Assembly (NCBI GenBank): GCA_964550345.1
Contig: CAZJYZ010000010.1
Coordinates: forward strand, 1 to 64,000
Source: JAAEUB01 sp964550345
Lineage (GTDB): Bacteria; Pseudomonadota; Alphaproteobacteria; Rhodobacterales; Rhodobacteraceae
Direction of reading: 5' to 3'
DNA: 64,000 nt
Shown: positions 17,908-26,524 of the stretch, piece after piece
Layout of the letters: each line of letters starts with the position of its first letter
Position numbering within the stretch: position 1 is the stretch's first letter
Translations under genes and position numbers: made by a program
The notes under the pieces: model-generated
The model's input: the letters and a program-made list of their open reading frames with translations, nothing else
Database searches by the model: none
What the model was told of the DNA's origin: nothing

Positions 17908-18771
17908 TCAGATCGCGGATTTGCGACTTTCCTCAAGGTATATTTCGCGTAGTCGAGTTGCCACTGCGCCCGGTTTCCCAGTGCCGATAGCGGCACCATC
18001 AATCTCAACCACCGGCATCACGAAGGTGCTGGCGGAGGTCACAAAGGCCTCATCAGCGCTTTGCGCCTCTTCGATGGTAAAGCTACGCTCCTCAACATGC
18101 ATCTGTGCCTCGTTGGCAAAGCGCAAAACAGCGGCGCGGGTGATGCCGTGCAATATGTCATTGCTGAGATGACGGGTAATGATCCGACCATCCTTGACGA
18201 TATAGGCGTTGTTTGAGGTGCCCTCGGTCACCTGCCCATCTTCAACCAGCCACGCATCGTCGCACCCAGCCGCCTTGGCCATCATTTTACCCATAGATGG
18301 GTAAAGCAATTGCACGGTTTTGATATCACGCCGCCCCCAGCGGATATCGTCGATCGAGATCACTTTGATGCCCACCTTGGCCGCCGGACTGTCTGCCAAC
18401 CCCGGTTTGGACTGGGTGAACAAAACAATTGTCGGCGGCGTTGTTTCCGGGTCAGGGAAAACAAAATCGCGGTCGCCAGGCGCGCCGCGTGTGATCTGCA
18501 AATAGATCATGCCATCTTCGATGTCATTCAGGCGCACCAGTTCACGGTGCACCTCCAGTAGGTCTTCGTGGGAAATAGGCTGGGCGATATCCAGCTCACT
18601 CAGAGATCGCGCCAGACGCACCGCGTGACCGTCAAAGTCGATCAGCTTGCCACCCAGCACGCTGGTCACCTCGTAGACCCCATCGGCCATGAGAAAACCG
18701 CGGTCAAAGATCGAAACCTTCGCCTCGCCCTCCGGCAGGTATTCCCCATTCACATAAACGGTCCGGCTCAT
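17908..18771 (-). CDS. class IV aminotransferase, D-amino-acid transaminase type
   Basis: 287 residues, PLP-dependent fold type IV. The catalytic Lys is K151 in RRDIKTVQLLYPS, followed by QVTEGTSNNAYIV (E183), the PLP-contact loop; the N-terminal FDRGFLMADGVYEV is typical of D-alanine/D-amino-acid aminotransferases rather than branched-chain enzymes. I start it at 18771, after GGGGAAAG, seven bases past the dgcA stop; the longer frame would intrude into dgcA. It would move amino groups from D-amino acids to 2-oxoglutarate, producing D-glutamate, which fits the two genes upstream. Substrate preference is inferred. Confidence 0.85.
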   Translation of the reverse strand: MSRTVYVNGEYLPEGEAKVSIFDRGFLMADGVYEVTSVLGGKLIDFDGHAVRLARSLSELDIAQPISHEDLLEVHRELVRLNDIEDGMIYLQITRGAPGDRDFVFPDPETTPPTIVLFTQSKPGLADSPAAKVGIKVISIDDIRWGRRDIKTVQLLYPSMGKMMAKAAGCDDAWLVEDGQVTEGTSNNAYIVKDGRIITRHLSNDILHGITRAAVLRFANEAQMHVEERSFTIEEAQSADEAFVTSASTFVMPVVEIDGAAIGTGKPGAVATRLREIYLEESRKSAI

Positions 18772-18778
18772 CTTTCCC

Positions 18779-19744
18779 CTATCCCCAGAGCGCCGCTTGC
18801 GGCGGATGCACTCCGGCTTCGTCAAATTGCAATGCGTTGCCCCGGTCTTCGGCCAGAAGCAGCGGGCCGTCAAGGTCTGTTACAGCCGCGCCTTGCGCTA
18901 CCAAGGTCGCCGGCGCCATAGCTAGAGAGCTACCGACCATACAACCAACCATGACTTTGTAACCTTCCGCTTGCGCCGCATCACGCAAAGCAAGCGCTTC
19001 GGTCAGGCCGCCGGTTTTGTCCAGCTTGATGTTCACAACGTCATACTTACCCTTCAGGCCCGGCAGGCTGGCCCGATCATGGGCGCTTTCATCGGCACAG
19101 ACAGGCACCGGGCGCTCCATTCCCAGTAATGCGTCGTCCTCACCTGCTGGCAGGGGCTGCTCAACCAGATCCACGCCTAAGCGTACCAGATGCGGGGCTA
19201 GATCGGCGTAGACCCCGGCGCTCCAGCCTTCATTGGCATCCACGATGATCCGCGATGCGGGCGCGCCCGCGCGTACCGCTTCAAGCCGGACCATGTCATC
19301 GGGCGTGCCCAACTTGATCTTGAGAAGCGGGCGAAAAGCATGTTTGGCCGCCTGCGCCTGCATGGCCTCAGGCGTGTCCAGCGACAATGTATAGGCGGTG
19401 ATCTCTGGTCCGGGCCGCTCCAGCCCGGCCAGCTCCCACACGCGTTTTCCAGCCTGCTTGGCCTCCAAATCCCACAGGGCGCAATCGACGGCGTTGCGCG
19501 CGGCCCCGGCGGGCAACAAATCCTGCAACGCTGCGCGTGTCAGGTCCGAAGGCAGGCCCTCAATCTCAGCCGTCACACTCTCCAATGTCTCGCCATAGCG
19601 CGCATAGGGCACACATTCGCCCCAACCCTGATGGTCGCCATCCCCCACCCGAACTGTCAAAACTTTGGCCTCACTGCGCGATCCACGGGAGATGGTGAAT
19701 ACTTGCGCCAGTCGAAATACATCTGGCTGCACAGAAATCCGCAT
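18779..19744 (-). CDS. dgcA: enolase-superfamily racemase/epimerase, DgcA type
   Basis: 321 residues of the muconate-lactonizing/dipeptide-epimerase subgroup. The catalytic scaffold is complete: K142 and K144 in LKIKLG, metal ligands D169 (VDANEGW), E195 (LVEQPL) and D218 (CADES), and K240 (VVNIKLDKTGG). Homologues were long annotated as L-Ala-D/L-Glu epimerase. When next to a DUF1611 gene, as here, the enzyme is known as DgcA, which racemises N-acetyl-D-glutamate to N-acetyl-L-glutamate in marine proteobacteria. That assignment rests on synteny plus intact residues. The sequence alone would also fit a dipeptide epimerase. Confidence 0.82.
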   Translation of the reverse strand: MRISVQPDVFRLAQVFTISRGSRSEAKVLTVRVGDGDHQGWGECVPYARYGETLESVTAEIEGLPSDLTRAALQDLLPAGAARNAVDCALWDLEAKQAGKRVWELAGLERPGPEITAYTLSLDTPEAMQAQAAKHAFRPLLKIKLGTPDDMVRLEAVRAGAPASRIIVDANEGWSAGVYADLAPHLVRLGVDLVEQPLPAGEDDALLGMERPVPVCADESAHDRASLPGLKGKYDVVNIKLDKTGGLTEALALRDAAQAEGYKVMVGCMVGSSLAMAPATLVAQGAAVTDLDGPLLLAEDRGNALQFDEAGVHPPQAALWG

Positions 19745-19810
19745 GCTCTGTTCCTCTTGCTGAATATATCCCCGCCGGAGGCTCCCACCCCGCCCAGCCG
19801 CACTATGGTC

Positions 19811-20812
19811 TCAGAAAGCCGCCAGCGCGTCCACCAACTTACCCGGACCATATCGGAACGGATCCGTCGTTGGCAGGCCCATCTGCTTTTCAGTCTCGCC
19901 AATATAGGCCTGCGCCTGATCCTCGCCCATATGCTGGGTATTCACGGATACCCCCACCACCTGAACTGCCGGGTTCACCACCCGCGCAATCGGCAACACC
20001 AGATCACGCAAGGCCTCAAGGCTGGGCGGTGTGTAGTCCGGCAGACCACGCATATGCACCCGTGTCGGCTCGTGGCTCAATATCAGTGCGTCGGGCTGAC
20101 CCCCATGAATAAGCGCCATGGTCACACCGGAATAGGATGCGTGAAACAGGCTACCCTGCCCTTCGATCAGGTCCCAGTGATTATCGTCGTTATCCGGCGT
20201 CAGCCACTCGACCGCCCCGGCCATGAAATCGGCAACCACCGCATCCAGAGGCACGCCGTCCCCGGTAATCAGAATGCCGGTCTGCCCGGTCGGGCGAAAC
20301 GTCGCCTTCATGCCACGCGCCTGCATTTCGCGGTCCATCGCCAACGCCGTATACATTTTGCCGACTGAACAATCTGTGCCAACCGCCAGACAGCGTTTAC
20401 CTTTGCGGTGCATGCCGTTGGCAATAGGATATTCCACCTCCGGCACCCGCACATCATGCAATTCACGCCCACAGGCTTTGGCGACGGCCACCAGATCGGG
20501 CTCGTCTTTCAGAAGGTTATGCAGACCCGAGGCAAGATCAAAACCTTCCTCCAGCGCCATCACCAGCACCTTTTTCCATTCGTTTGAGATCAGCCCGCCG
20601 CGATTGGCAACACCAATCACCAGCGTCTTTGCTCCAGCCGCCTTAGCCGCAGCCAGATCCATATCTTTCAGACCAAGATCCGCGCCGCAGCCCGGCATGC
20701 GGTATTGCCCCACAGCATTATCCGGTCGCCAATCCTTGATACCCTGCGCGACCTTTGCCGCCAGCTGGTCAGGCGCATCGCCCAGGAACAGTAAATAGGG
20801 TGTTTTGATCAT
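19811..20812 (-). CDS. dgcN: DUF1611 protein, D-glutamate N-acetyltransferase DgcN
   Basis: 333 residues covering the DUF1611 N-terminal Rossmann-like and C-terminal P-loop domains. A nucleotide-type loop is visible at about 145-153 (GTDCSVGKM), and SHEPTRVHMRGLPDY is a family stretch. The ATG at 20812 follows GGAGGG by five bases, so the ORF-maximal start at 20833 is too long. DgcN acetylates D-glutamate before DgcA racemisation in a recently described D-glutamate catabolic route. dgcA starts 66 bases downstream. The other neighbour, mcl1, is divergent across 277 bases. Confidence 0.82.
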   Translation of the reverse strand: MIKTPYLLFLGDAPDQLAAKVAQGIKDWRPDNAVGQYRMPGCGADLGLKDMDLAAAKAAGAKTLVIGVANRGGLISNEWKKVLVMALEEGFDLASGLHNLLKDEPDLVAVAKACGRELHDVRVPEVEYPIANGMHRKGKRCLAVGTDCSVGKMYTALAMDREMQARGMKATFRPTGQTGILITGDGVPLDAVVADFMAGAVEWLTPDNDDNHWDLIEGQGSLFHASYSGVTMALIHGGQPDALILSHEPTRVHMRGLPDYTPPSLEALRDLVLPIARVVNPAVQVVGVSVNTQHMGEDQAQAYIGETEKQMGLPTTDPFRYGPGKLVDALAAF

Positions 20813-21089
20813 GATGCCCTCCATATCGCTCACCGAGATTTATCCGGGCGTTGCAGGGATTTTTTCGGTAGTTCATTACCTGTTTCGCAATACTTAAGAA
20901 GTTTCTTGCGCATTTTTGAGGTATTGTCGAAGATTCGTTCATCTGATCCTTGCCCGAAAGTCGAATCGCGCCCCGCCGCACCGCAGCACCTTTTTTCTGC
21001 ATTCGCACAATATTCCACTTGCGAAGGCGCGCGCAATATTCTACCGGATAGGCAACGCAAAACGTAACATCCTTACAAGGCCGATCCTT

Positions 21090-22049
21090 ATGTCATTTCG
21101 TATCCAACCCGCTGCCCCCGCCCGTCCCAACCGTTGCCAGCTGTTCGGCCCGGGGTCACGGCCCGAGCTTTTTGTAAAAATGGCAGCCTCTGCAGCCGAT
21201 GTGATCAACCTTGACCTTGAAGACAGTGTTGCCCCCGATGACAAAGACGCAGCACGCGCCAATATCATCGCCGCAACCCATGATGTTGACTGGGGCAACA
21301 AACACCTTTCCGTGCGCATCAACGGCCTCGACAGCCCCTATTGGTACCGCGATGTGGTGGACCTGCTGGAACAAAGCAGCGACCGCCTTGACCAAATAAT
21401 GATCCCGAAAGCTGGCTGTGCTGCCGATGTCTATGCGGTGGACGCGCTGGTTTCATCCATCGAAGCAGCCAAGGGACGCACAAAACCCATTGCGTTCGAG
21501 GTCATCATCGAAACTGCCGCTGGCATCGCCCATGTCGAGGAAATCGCGGCCGCCAGCCCACGCCTGCAGGCGATGAGCCTTGGGGCCGCCGATTTTGCCG
21601 CCTCGATGGGCATGCAGACCACCGGCATCGGCGGCACGCAGGAAAACTATTATATGCACCGCGAAGGTGAAAAGCACTGGTCGGACCCTTGGCATTGGGC
21701 GCAGGCCGCTATTGTCGCCGCCTGTCGTACCCACGGCGTGTTACCGGTTGATGGACCCTTTGGGGATTTCTCGGATGACGAAGGCTTTCGCGCGCAGGCG
21801 CGGCGCTCCGCCACGCTTGGCATGGTTGGCAAATGGGCCATCCACCCAAAACAGGTGGCCCTGGCCAACGAGGTTTTCACCCCATCCGAAGAAGCCATCA
21901 CTGAAGCGCGCGAGATCATCGCCGCCATGGAGAAAGCCAAGGCCGAGGGCCAGGGTGCAACCGTCTATAAAGGGCGCCTGGTGGATATTGCCTCGATCAA
22001 ACAGGCCGAAGTGATCGTGCGTCAGGCGGAAATGATCAGCAGCAACTGA
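21090..22049 (+). CDS. mcl1: L-malyl-CoA/beta-methylmalyl-CoA lyase
   Basis: 319 residues of the CitE/HpcH family. It cleaves L-malyl-CoA to acetyl-CoA and glyoxylate, and forms or cleaves beta-methylmalyl-CoA from propionyl-CoA and glyoxylate in the ethylmalonyl-CoA pathway. Key stretches: FGPGSRPELFVKMAASAADV, INLDLEDSVAPDDK (Mg-binding Asp/Glu), AFEVIIETAAGIAHVEEI, MSLGAADFAASMGMQ and GKWAIHPKQVALANEVF. I use the ATG at 21090 with an AAGG upstream. The specificity between Mcl1 and Mcl2 (malyl-CoA thioesterase) is not fully certain, but the length and start MSFRIQP match Mcl1 of Rhodobacterales. Confidence 0.88.
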   Translation: MSFRIQPAAPARPNRCQLFGPGSRPELFVKMAASAADVINLDLEDSVAPDDKDAARANIIAATHDVDWGNKHLSVRINGLDSPYWYRDVVDLLEQSSDRLDQIMIPKAGCAADVYAVDALVSSIEAAKGRTKPIAFEVIIETAAGIAHVEEIAAASPRLQAMSLGAADFAASMGMQTTGIGGTQENYYMHREGEKHWSDPWHWAQAAIVAACRTHGVLPVDGPFGDFSDDEGFRAQARRSATLGMVGKWAIHPKQVALANEVFTPSEEAITEAREIIAAMEKAKAEGQGATVYKGRLVDIASIKQAEVIVRQAEMISSN

Positions 22050-22160
22050 TCCGGATATTTCGCCCCCTATGTCTTCTGACAGGGATACAGGCCGCACCCC
22101 TATACCTATTCACCTTGGCAAAATACCTCGGGGGTGGTTCAAAATGCCTGCTTTTTGAAC

Positions 22161-22177
22161 CGGGGGCAGCGCCCCCG
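22161..22177. repeat. GC palindrome downstream of mcl1
   Basis: A 7-bp perfect inverted repeat of G and C (22161-22167 with 22171-22177) with a three-base loop in the convergent space between mcl1 and the membrane protein. There is no T-tract. Other compact GC palindromes lie at intergenic ends elsewhere in the window. Confidence 0.4.
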
Positions 22178-22222
22178 GGCCCGCCTGGCCTGAACGCAAA
22201 CCAACCAGCGCGCCAAAGGCGC

Positions 22223-22609
22223 TCATTTTACCTGTCGGGCGGCAAGGCTTCCCATCGCTGCCGCCATGATCGGGATCATCAGGTAACGCAGGCCTATCCC
22301 CGTTAACCATTCACCTGCCCCCACACCCATCGCGGCGACCAAAACAGCCAGATCAAGAACGCAATTCAGCGCAAACCATGTCAGACCTAAAATGAGCCCG
22401 CTTGAAAACCCCGGTTCTATCCGGCGAAACGCCGCCAGCAGCAACCACGCCCCGACCAGCCCGCCAAAAACAATCATGATGGATTTGAACAGGAAAATGT
22501 CGACCTGCAGATTTCCCGTGCGATCATAGAATGCGAATGACGCCAGAAATGGCAGCGCCCAACAGGCCAGCCCCAGCAGCAAAATGCGTATTGTCAGTAT
22601 CTGTCCCAT
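22223..22609 (-). CDS. small four-span membrane protein, unknown function
   Basis: 128 residues with four hydrophobic segments: TIRILLLGLACWALPFLASF, SIMIVFGGLVGAWLLLAAF, LILGLTWFALNCVLDLAVLV and LRYLMIPIMAAAMGSLA. It begins four bases after the stop of the AraC/GyrI regulator gene on the same strand, so it is probably in its operon. Family not recognised; its partner could sense a compound which this protein moves or responds to, but this is speculation. Confidence 0.75.
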   Translation of the reverse strand: MGQILTIRILLLGLACWALPFLASFAFYDRTGNLQVDIFLFKSIMIVFGGLVGAWLLLAAFRRIEPGFSSGLILGLTWFALNCVLDLAVLVAAMGVGAGEWLTGIGLRYLMIPIMAAAMGSLAARQVK

Positions 22610-22613
22610 ATTC

Positions 22614-23450
22614 TCACTCTATCGGCATACAAATTTCAGTCAACAAATCCTCGGGCGCGGTATTGGCCGGGTTATTGACGTAGACCTCAAAGCAGGGCGC
22701 ATTGCGTGGTTCTTCCCCGGATCCGGGCAACCAGTCACCGTAAAGATAAGGATAAGCCTTGTGCAGCCCCGCATAGGGGCCCTTGAAATGCAGCACGGCA
22801 AAGCGCCCTCCGGTCAGGATGACCTCTTCCAACCCCTCTTCACCGGCCAATCCATCCGGAACGATCACGCCTGCATGACCTCTGAGTTCAGCTTCGGGAG
22901 TTGCTGCCGGATCGTCATAGTAAACCCCGACCGAACCGCGCACATTCGGCCAGAGACCCCGTGCAGTGATCGCCGCAGCCAGCCCCTCGAATGCCTTGCC
23001 AATTTCAAGATACGGGCCCCTGTGCGGCAATGCCAGCAGGTGGCGATCCGGGTGGTTTACGATAGTAACGTCATACATGACCGGGGTTCCTTCGTTGTTC
23101 ATAACCGGGGGTGGGTCGAGCCTGCCATTTTTGCGAAACCGAGCCGGAGCAACTCCGTAAGCTGCCCTGAAGGCGCGGGTAAAGCTCTGTACGGAACCAA
23201 ACCCAACGCCATGCGCGGTCTGGTCAATTGGCTGATCGCTCTGCACCAGCAAACAGGCTGCCCGGTGTAGACGTATCCGGCGCGAGGCTTGCGCGCAGGT
23301 TTCACCGGTCATGGCATGAAAAACCCGGTGCCAGTGAAAGCGGCTCATGGCTGCGACATCAGCCAGTGCATCAAGGGAATGATCCCCCGCCGGATCGTCA
23401 AAAATATAGTCCAGAACCCTGCGGATCCGTTCCTCATATTCGTGGCTCAT
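22614..23450 (-). CDS. AraC family regulator with GyrI-like effector domain
   Basis: 278 residues. Residues 1-105 are two AraC helix-turn-helix units (LDALADVAAMSRFHWHRVFHAM and HGVGFGSVQSFTRAFRAAYG), followed at about 125-278 by a GyrI-like small-molecule-binding domain (YDVTIVNHPDRHLLALPHRG and FAVLHFKGPYAGLHKAYPYL), as in Rob and BltR-like regulators. I begin at the ATG 23450, preceded by AGGGCAGGGG; the longer frame adds 45 residues without domain character. It is divergent from accA. Confidence 0.9.
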   Translation of the reverse strand: MSHEYEERIRRVLDYIFDDPAGDHSLDALADVAAMSRFHWHRVFHAMTGETCAQASRRIRLHRAACLLVQSDQPIDQTAHGVGFGSVQSFTRAFRAAYGVAPARFRKNGRLDPPPVMNNEGTPVMYDVTIVNHPDRHLLALPHRGPYLEIGKAFEGLAAAITARGLWPNVRGSVGVYYDDPAATPEAELRGHAGVIVPDGLAGEEGLEEVILTGGRFAVLHFKGPYAGLHKAYPYLYGDWLPGSGEEPRNAPCFEVYVNNPANTAPEDLLTEICMPIE

Positions 23451-23577
23451 CCCCTGCCCTTTCAATTTCCAGCCTATATATGACCTGTTCGCTTTTATCT
23501 TGTCTTGCTGTATTGCGAAAATGTTGCAAAAACCGGCCGTCAGGGCCATATAGTGGCGATCAGCAGCGGAGCGATGC

Positions 23578-24546
23578 ATGTCCAACTACCTTGAATTTGA
23601 GAAACCACTGGCCGAGATCGAAGGCAAAGCGGAAGAGCTGCGCGCAATGGCGCGGGCCTCGGAAGACGAGGTGGATATTGAAAAGGAAGCTGGTGCGCTT
23701 GACCAGAAAGCCGTGGCGATGCTGGAGGACCTCTATGCAAACCTGACGCCATGGCGCAAATGTCAGGTAGCGCGCCACCCGGACCGCCCCCATTGCAAGG
23801 ATTATATTGACGCGCTCTTTACCGAATACACACCTCTGGCAGGTGACCGCAACTTTGCTGATGACCATGCGGTGATGGGCGGTTTAGCGCGCCTTGGCGG
23901 CGTGCCGGTCGTGGTGATCGGACAGGAAAAGGGCAATGATACCAAAAGCCGGATCGCTCGCAATTTCGGCATGGCGCGGCCCGAAGGATACCGCAAAGCC
24001 ATCCGCCTGATGGACCTTGCCGACCGGTTCGGCCTGCCGTTGATCACGTTGGTGGACACACCCGGTGCCTATCCCGGCAAAGGTGCCGAAGAACGTGGCC
24101 AGTCCGAGGCTATCGCCCGCTCAACCGAAAAATGTCTGGCACTGAAAAGCCCGGTCATCTCGGTGATCATCGGCGAAGGTGGCTCAGGCGGCGCGGTGGC
24201 ATTTGCCACGGCAAACAAGGTGATGATGCTGGAACATTCGATATATTCGGTGATTACGCCGGAAGGCTGCGCGTCCATCCTATGGAAAGATTCCGAGAAG
24301 ATGCGCGAAGCCGCCGAAGCCATGCGCCTGACGGCACAGGACCTGTGCGATCTTGGGGTGATCGACCGGATCATCCCTGAACCCAAAGGTGGGGCCCAGC
24401 GCGGGCGCAAAGAGACTATTGCTGCCGTTGGCGTGGCGCTGGAGGAAGAGCTGAAGGCTCTGACAGCACGCGCCAAGGGGGACGTTCTGATGCAGGATCG
24501 CCGTAAAAAGTTCCTTGATATGGGCGCTAAGGGGCTGGCGGCGTAA
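23578..24546 (+). CDS. accA: acetyl-CoA carboxylase carboxyltransferase subunit alpha
   Basis: 322 residues, full length. With AccD it transfers the carboxyl group from carboxybiotin to acetyl-CoA to give malonyl-CoA, the first step of fatty acid synthesis. The crotonase-like core is clear: DRNFADDHAVMGGLARLGG, FGMARPEGYRKAIRLMDLA, LITLVDTPGAYPGKGAEERG and IGEGGSGGAVAFATANKV. It begins MSNYLEFEKPLAEIEGKAEEL as expected. A small GGGGG/CCCCC hairpin follows the stop at 24550-24565. Confidence 0.98.
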   Translation: MSNYLEFEKPLAEIEGKAEELRAMARASEDEVDIEKEAGALDQKAVAMLEDLYANLTPWRKCQVARHPDRPHCKDYIDALFTEYTPLAGDRNFADDHAVMGGLARLGGVPVVVIGQEKGNDTKSRIARNFGMARPEGYRKAIRLMDLADRFGLPLITLVDTPGAYPGKGAEERGQSEAIARSTEKCLALKSPVISVIIGEGGSGGAVAFATANKVMMLEHSIYSVITPEGCASILWKDSEKMREAAEAMRLTAQDLCDLGVIDRIIPEPKGGAQRGRKETIAAVGVALEEELKALTARAKGDVLMQDRRKKFLDMGAKGLAA

Positions 24547-24581
24547 TATTGGGGGTTTTACCCCCAAACCCCCAGGATATT

Positions 24582-25178
24582 TTAGGCAAGAGTAAGAGTA
24601 AGAGAGTTTTTGGTATCCCAGAGACTGGCCCGCCAGCCTGCAATTTCCGCGCCCTCAATATTTTCAGGGGTATCGTCAATCAACAGGTGAGTTTGTGCAG
24701 GTGCCTTGGTGACCGTTTCTGCAGCCTTGAAAAAAGCCGGATCCGGTTTCTTCAGGCCAAGCGCGGCTGACGTTATGATGCCATCGGCGTGTTGGCTCAA
24801 TCCCAGATTATTCCACAAGAACGCCGCGCGTTCATGTTCCTGATTAGTGGTTAAGTAAACCTTCAACCCTTTTGTCCGGGCCTTATCCAGATCTCCAAGC
24901 AGCTCCGTATTCAGGCGGGCGTCCTGGGTGAACCAGTAGTTCATCAGGGTTGTGGCGCTGATCTTCGGGGCAAAACCTTGTAAAACCTTGGTCAACGTTG
25001 GACGCAACGCCAGTTTGCCCGTGACAATCTGAACCCAATAGGGTTGGAAGAAATGTTTACGTAACAGCGCCGGGTCCAGCCCCAGATCCTCGCGTAACCC
25101 ACTTTTCCAGTGGGCACCATCGCTGACGCGCCCGGTCACAACCACCCCGTCGATGTCGATCATCAGGTGGGTGATCAC
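24582..25178 (-). CDS. HAD family hydrolase
   Basis: About 198 residues with the haloacid dehalogenase motifs: motif I MIDIDGVVVTGRV (nucleophile Asp), motif II VYLTTNQEHERA (Thr), motif III with Lys in ALGLKKPDPAFF, and motif IV LLIDDTPENIEGAEIAGW. I place the start at GTG 25178, four bases after the PPOX stop and after AAGG; the 25226 ATG would overlap the PPOX gene by 44 bases. Substrate unknown; this subgroup includes sugar and nucleotide phosphatases. Confidence 0.85.
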   Translation of the reverse strand: MITHLMIDIDGVVVTGRVSDGAHWKSGLREDLGLDPALLRKHFFQPYWVQIVTGKLALRPTLTKVLQGFAPKISATTLMNYWFTQDARLNTELLGDLDKARTKGLKVYLTTNQEHERAAFLWNNLGLSQHADGIITSAALGLKKPDPAFFKAAETVTKAPAQTHLLIDDTPENIEGAEIAGWRASLWDTKNSLTLTLA

Positions 25179-25182
25179 GGCC

Positions 25183-25788
25183 TTACCACAGGCTTTCAGC
25201 CGCCCTTTGCGGCCATTCCCTGTCATAGCTCACCCCATCAAATTCGCCCGAGGTCATTTCCGCCAGCATGTCACCGATTGTCGGAAGATCCATGCTTTGA
25301 TCACCGTCTTTCCATAGCCGGGCCCGCATCAGGGCGCGGGCGCATTGGGAGTAGACCTCGCTAATACGGATGACGATCACGGTCGCGGGTTGCTTAGCAT
25401 TTTTCTCAAACCGGGCGCGCAGGGCGCTGTCCGTGGTGATCCGTGCCGTGCCGTTGACCCGCACCACGTTGTTTGACCCCGCCACCATGAACATCACGGA
25501 TATGCGCGGATCACGGATGATATTGCGCAGGGTGTCCAGACGGTTATTGCCGCGCCAATCGGGCATGGCCAGGGTCTGCGCATCAAGTTCGGCCACCACC
25601 GGGCCATCATCGCCACGCGGGCTGCCGTCGGTGCCTTCGGGGCCAATTGTGGACAGGATGCAAAACCGTGAGGACAGGATCCATTTGCGGTAGGTCGGCG
25701 TCAGCCCGGTCGCCACTTTGACCAAAGAAGCGTGGCCGGGTTCGCCGTAATGCTCGGCCAGTTCGTCAGTCGTTTTCAGGTATTCCAT
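25183..25788 (-). CDS. pyridoxamine 5'-phosphate oxidase family FMN-binding protein
   Basis: 201 residues with the split-barrel flavin fold: WILSSRFCILSTIGPEGTDGSPRGD, LDTLRNIIRDPRISVMFMVAG and VVRVNGTARITTD. The PPOX-class proteins of this size (DR_2398-like) are commonly annotated as probable FMN-dependent enzymes; the reaction is unknown. The start at 25788 has a perfect AGGAGG six bases upstream and lies inside the 3' end of plsC (23-base overlap), so the 26061 frame start is not used. Confidence 0.88.
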   Translation of the reverse strand: MEYLKTTDELAEHYGEPGHASLVKVATGLTPTYRKWILSSRFCILSTIGPEGTDGSPRGDDGPVVAELDAQTLAMPDWRGNNRLDTLRNIIRDPRISVMFMVAGSNNVVRVNGTARITTDSALRARFEKNAKQPATVIVIRISEVYSQCARALMRARLWKDGDQSMDLPTIGDMLAEMTSGEFDGVSYDREWPQRAAESLW

Positions 25789-26524
25789 CAAGAACCTCCT
25801 GAGGTATGCCGGCTTCGAGCAAAAGGGCGTCTGAAGCAGTTTCAATCGCCTCTTGCATTTCCGCCATAAACGCATCCATCGGCAGGCCCGGTTCAATCGG
25901 CGGCAGAAACTCAAGTACGGCCAGGCCGGGTTTGCGCATGATACCGTGACGTTTCCAGAATACGCCCACATTGGTCGCGGCAGGCACGACCGGTAGCCCG
26001 GTTTCCTTATAAAGCACGCCGGTGCCGATCTTGTACGGTCCACGTGTCCCAACTGCCGCACGTGTGCCCTGCGGAAAAATGATCAGCTGGCTGGACTCGC
26101 CTGCCCCCGCCTTGACCGCCGCTACCATCTGCCGGATCGCGGCACCCCGTTTGCCACGGTTCACTGGGATGGTGCGCGTCCAATAGGCGTAAAGGTTGAT
26201 AATGGGTGCCCAGCGCAATTCGCTTTTCATGATAAATTTGATCCGCGGTAAAACGCCGGCAATGAGCAGAATATCAAAAAAGGACTGATGCTTGGCAGCA
26301 ACGATTACCTCGCCTTGCGGAACCTCGCCACGTATTTCCGATTTGAGGCCCACCATCCACGAAGCCGTCCAGCGCACCCAGTTACAATAAAGACGGATGA
26401 TCCAGTAGGAAAACTGCCGGTTGATCAGGGCCAGCGGGATCAGACCAAAGCCTATCAGAGGCAGCATGATATACATCTGGGTGATGAAAAGCAGGCTGCG
26501 CAGCCATTGAAATGCGTCTTTCAT
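25766..26524 (-). CDS. plsC: 1-acyl-sn-glycerol-3-phosphate acyltransferase
   Basis: 252 residues. It acylates lysophosphatidic acid at the sn-2 position in phospholipid synthesis at the inner membrane. The acyltransferase motifs are present: AAKHQSFFDILL (HX4D), FIMKSELRWAP with the region II arginine neighbourhood nearby, and LIIFPQGTRAAVG. An N-terminal hydrophobic helix (SLLFITQMYIMLPLIGFGLIP) anchors it. The start overlaps the ftsX stop by one base (TGATG). Confidence 0.93.
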   Translation of the reverse strand: MKDAFQWLRSLLFITQMYIMLPLIGFGLIPLALINRQFSYWIIRLYCNWVRWTASWMVGLKSEIRGEVPQGEVIVAAKHQSFFDILLIAGVLPRIKFIMKSELRWAPIINLYAYWTRTIPVNRGKRGAAIRQMVAAVKAGAGESSQLIIFPQGTRAAVGTRGPYKIGTGVLYKETGLPVVPAATNVGVFWKRHGIMRKPGLAVLEFLPPIEPGLPMDAFMAEMQEAIETASDALLLEAGIPQEVLDGIPEND

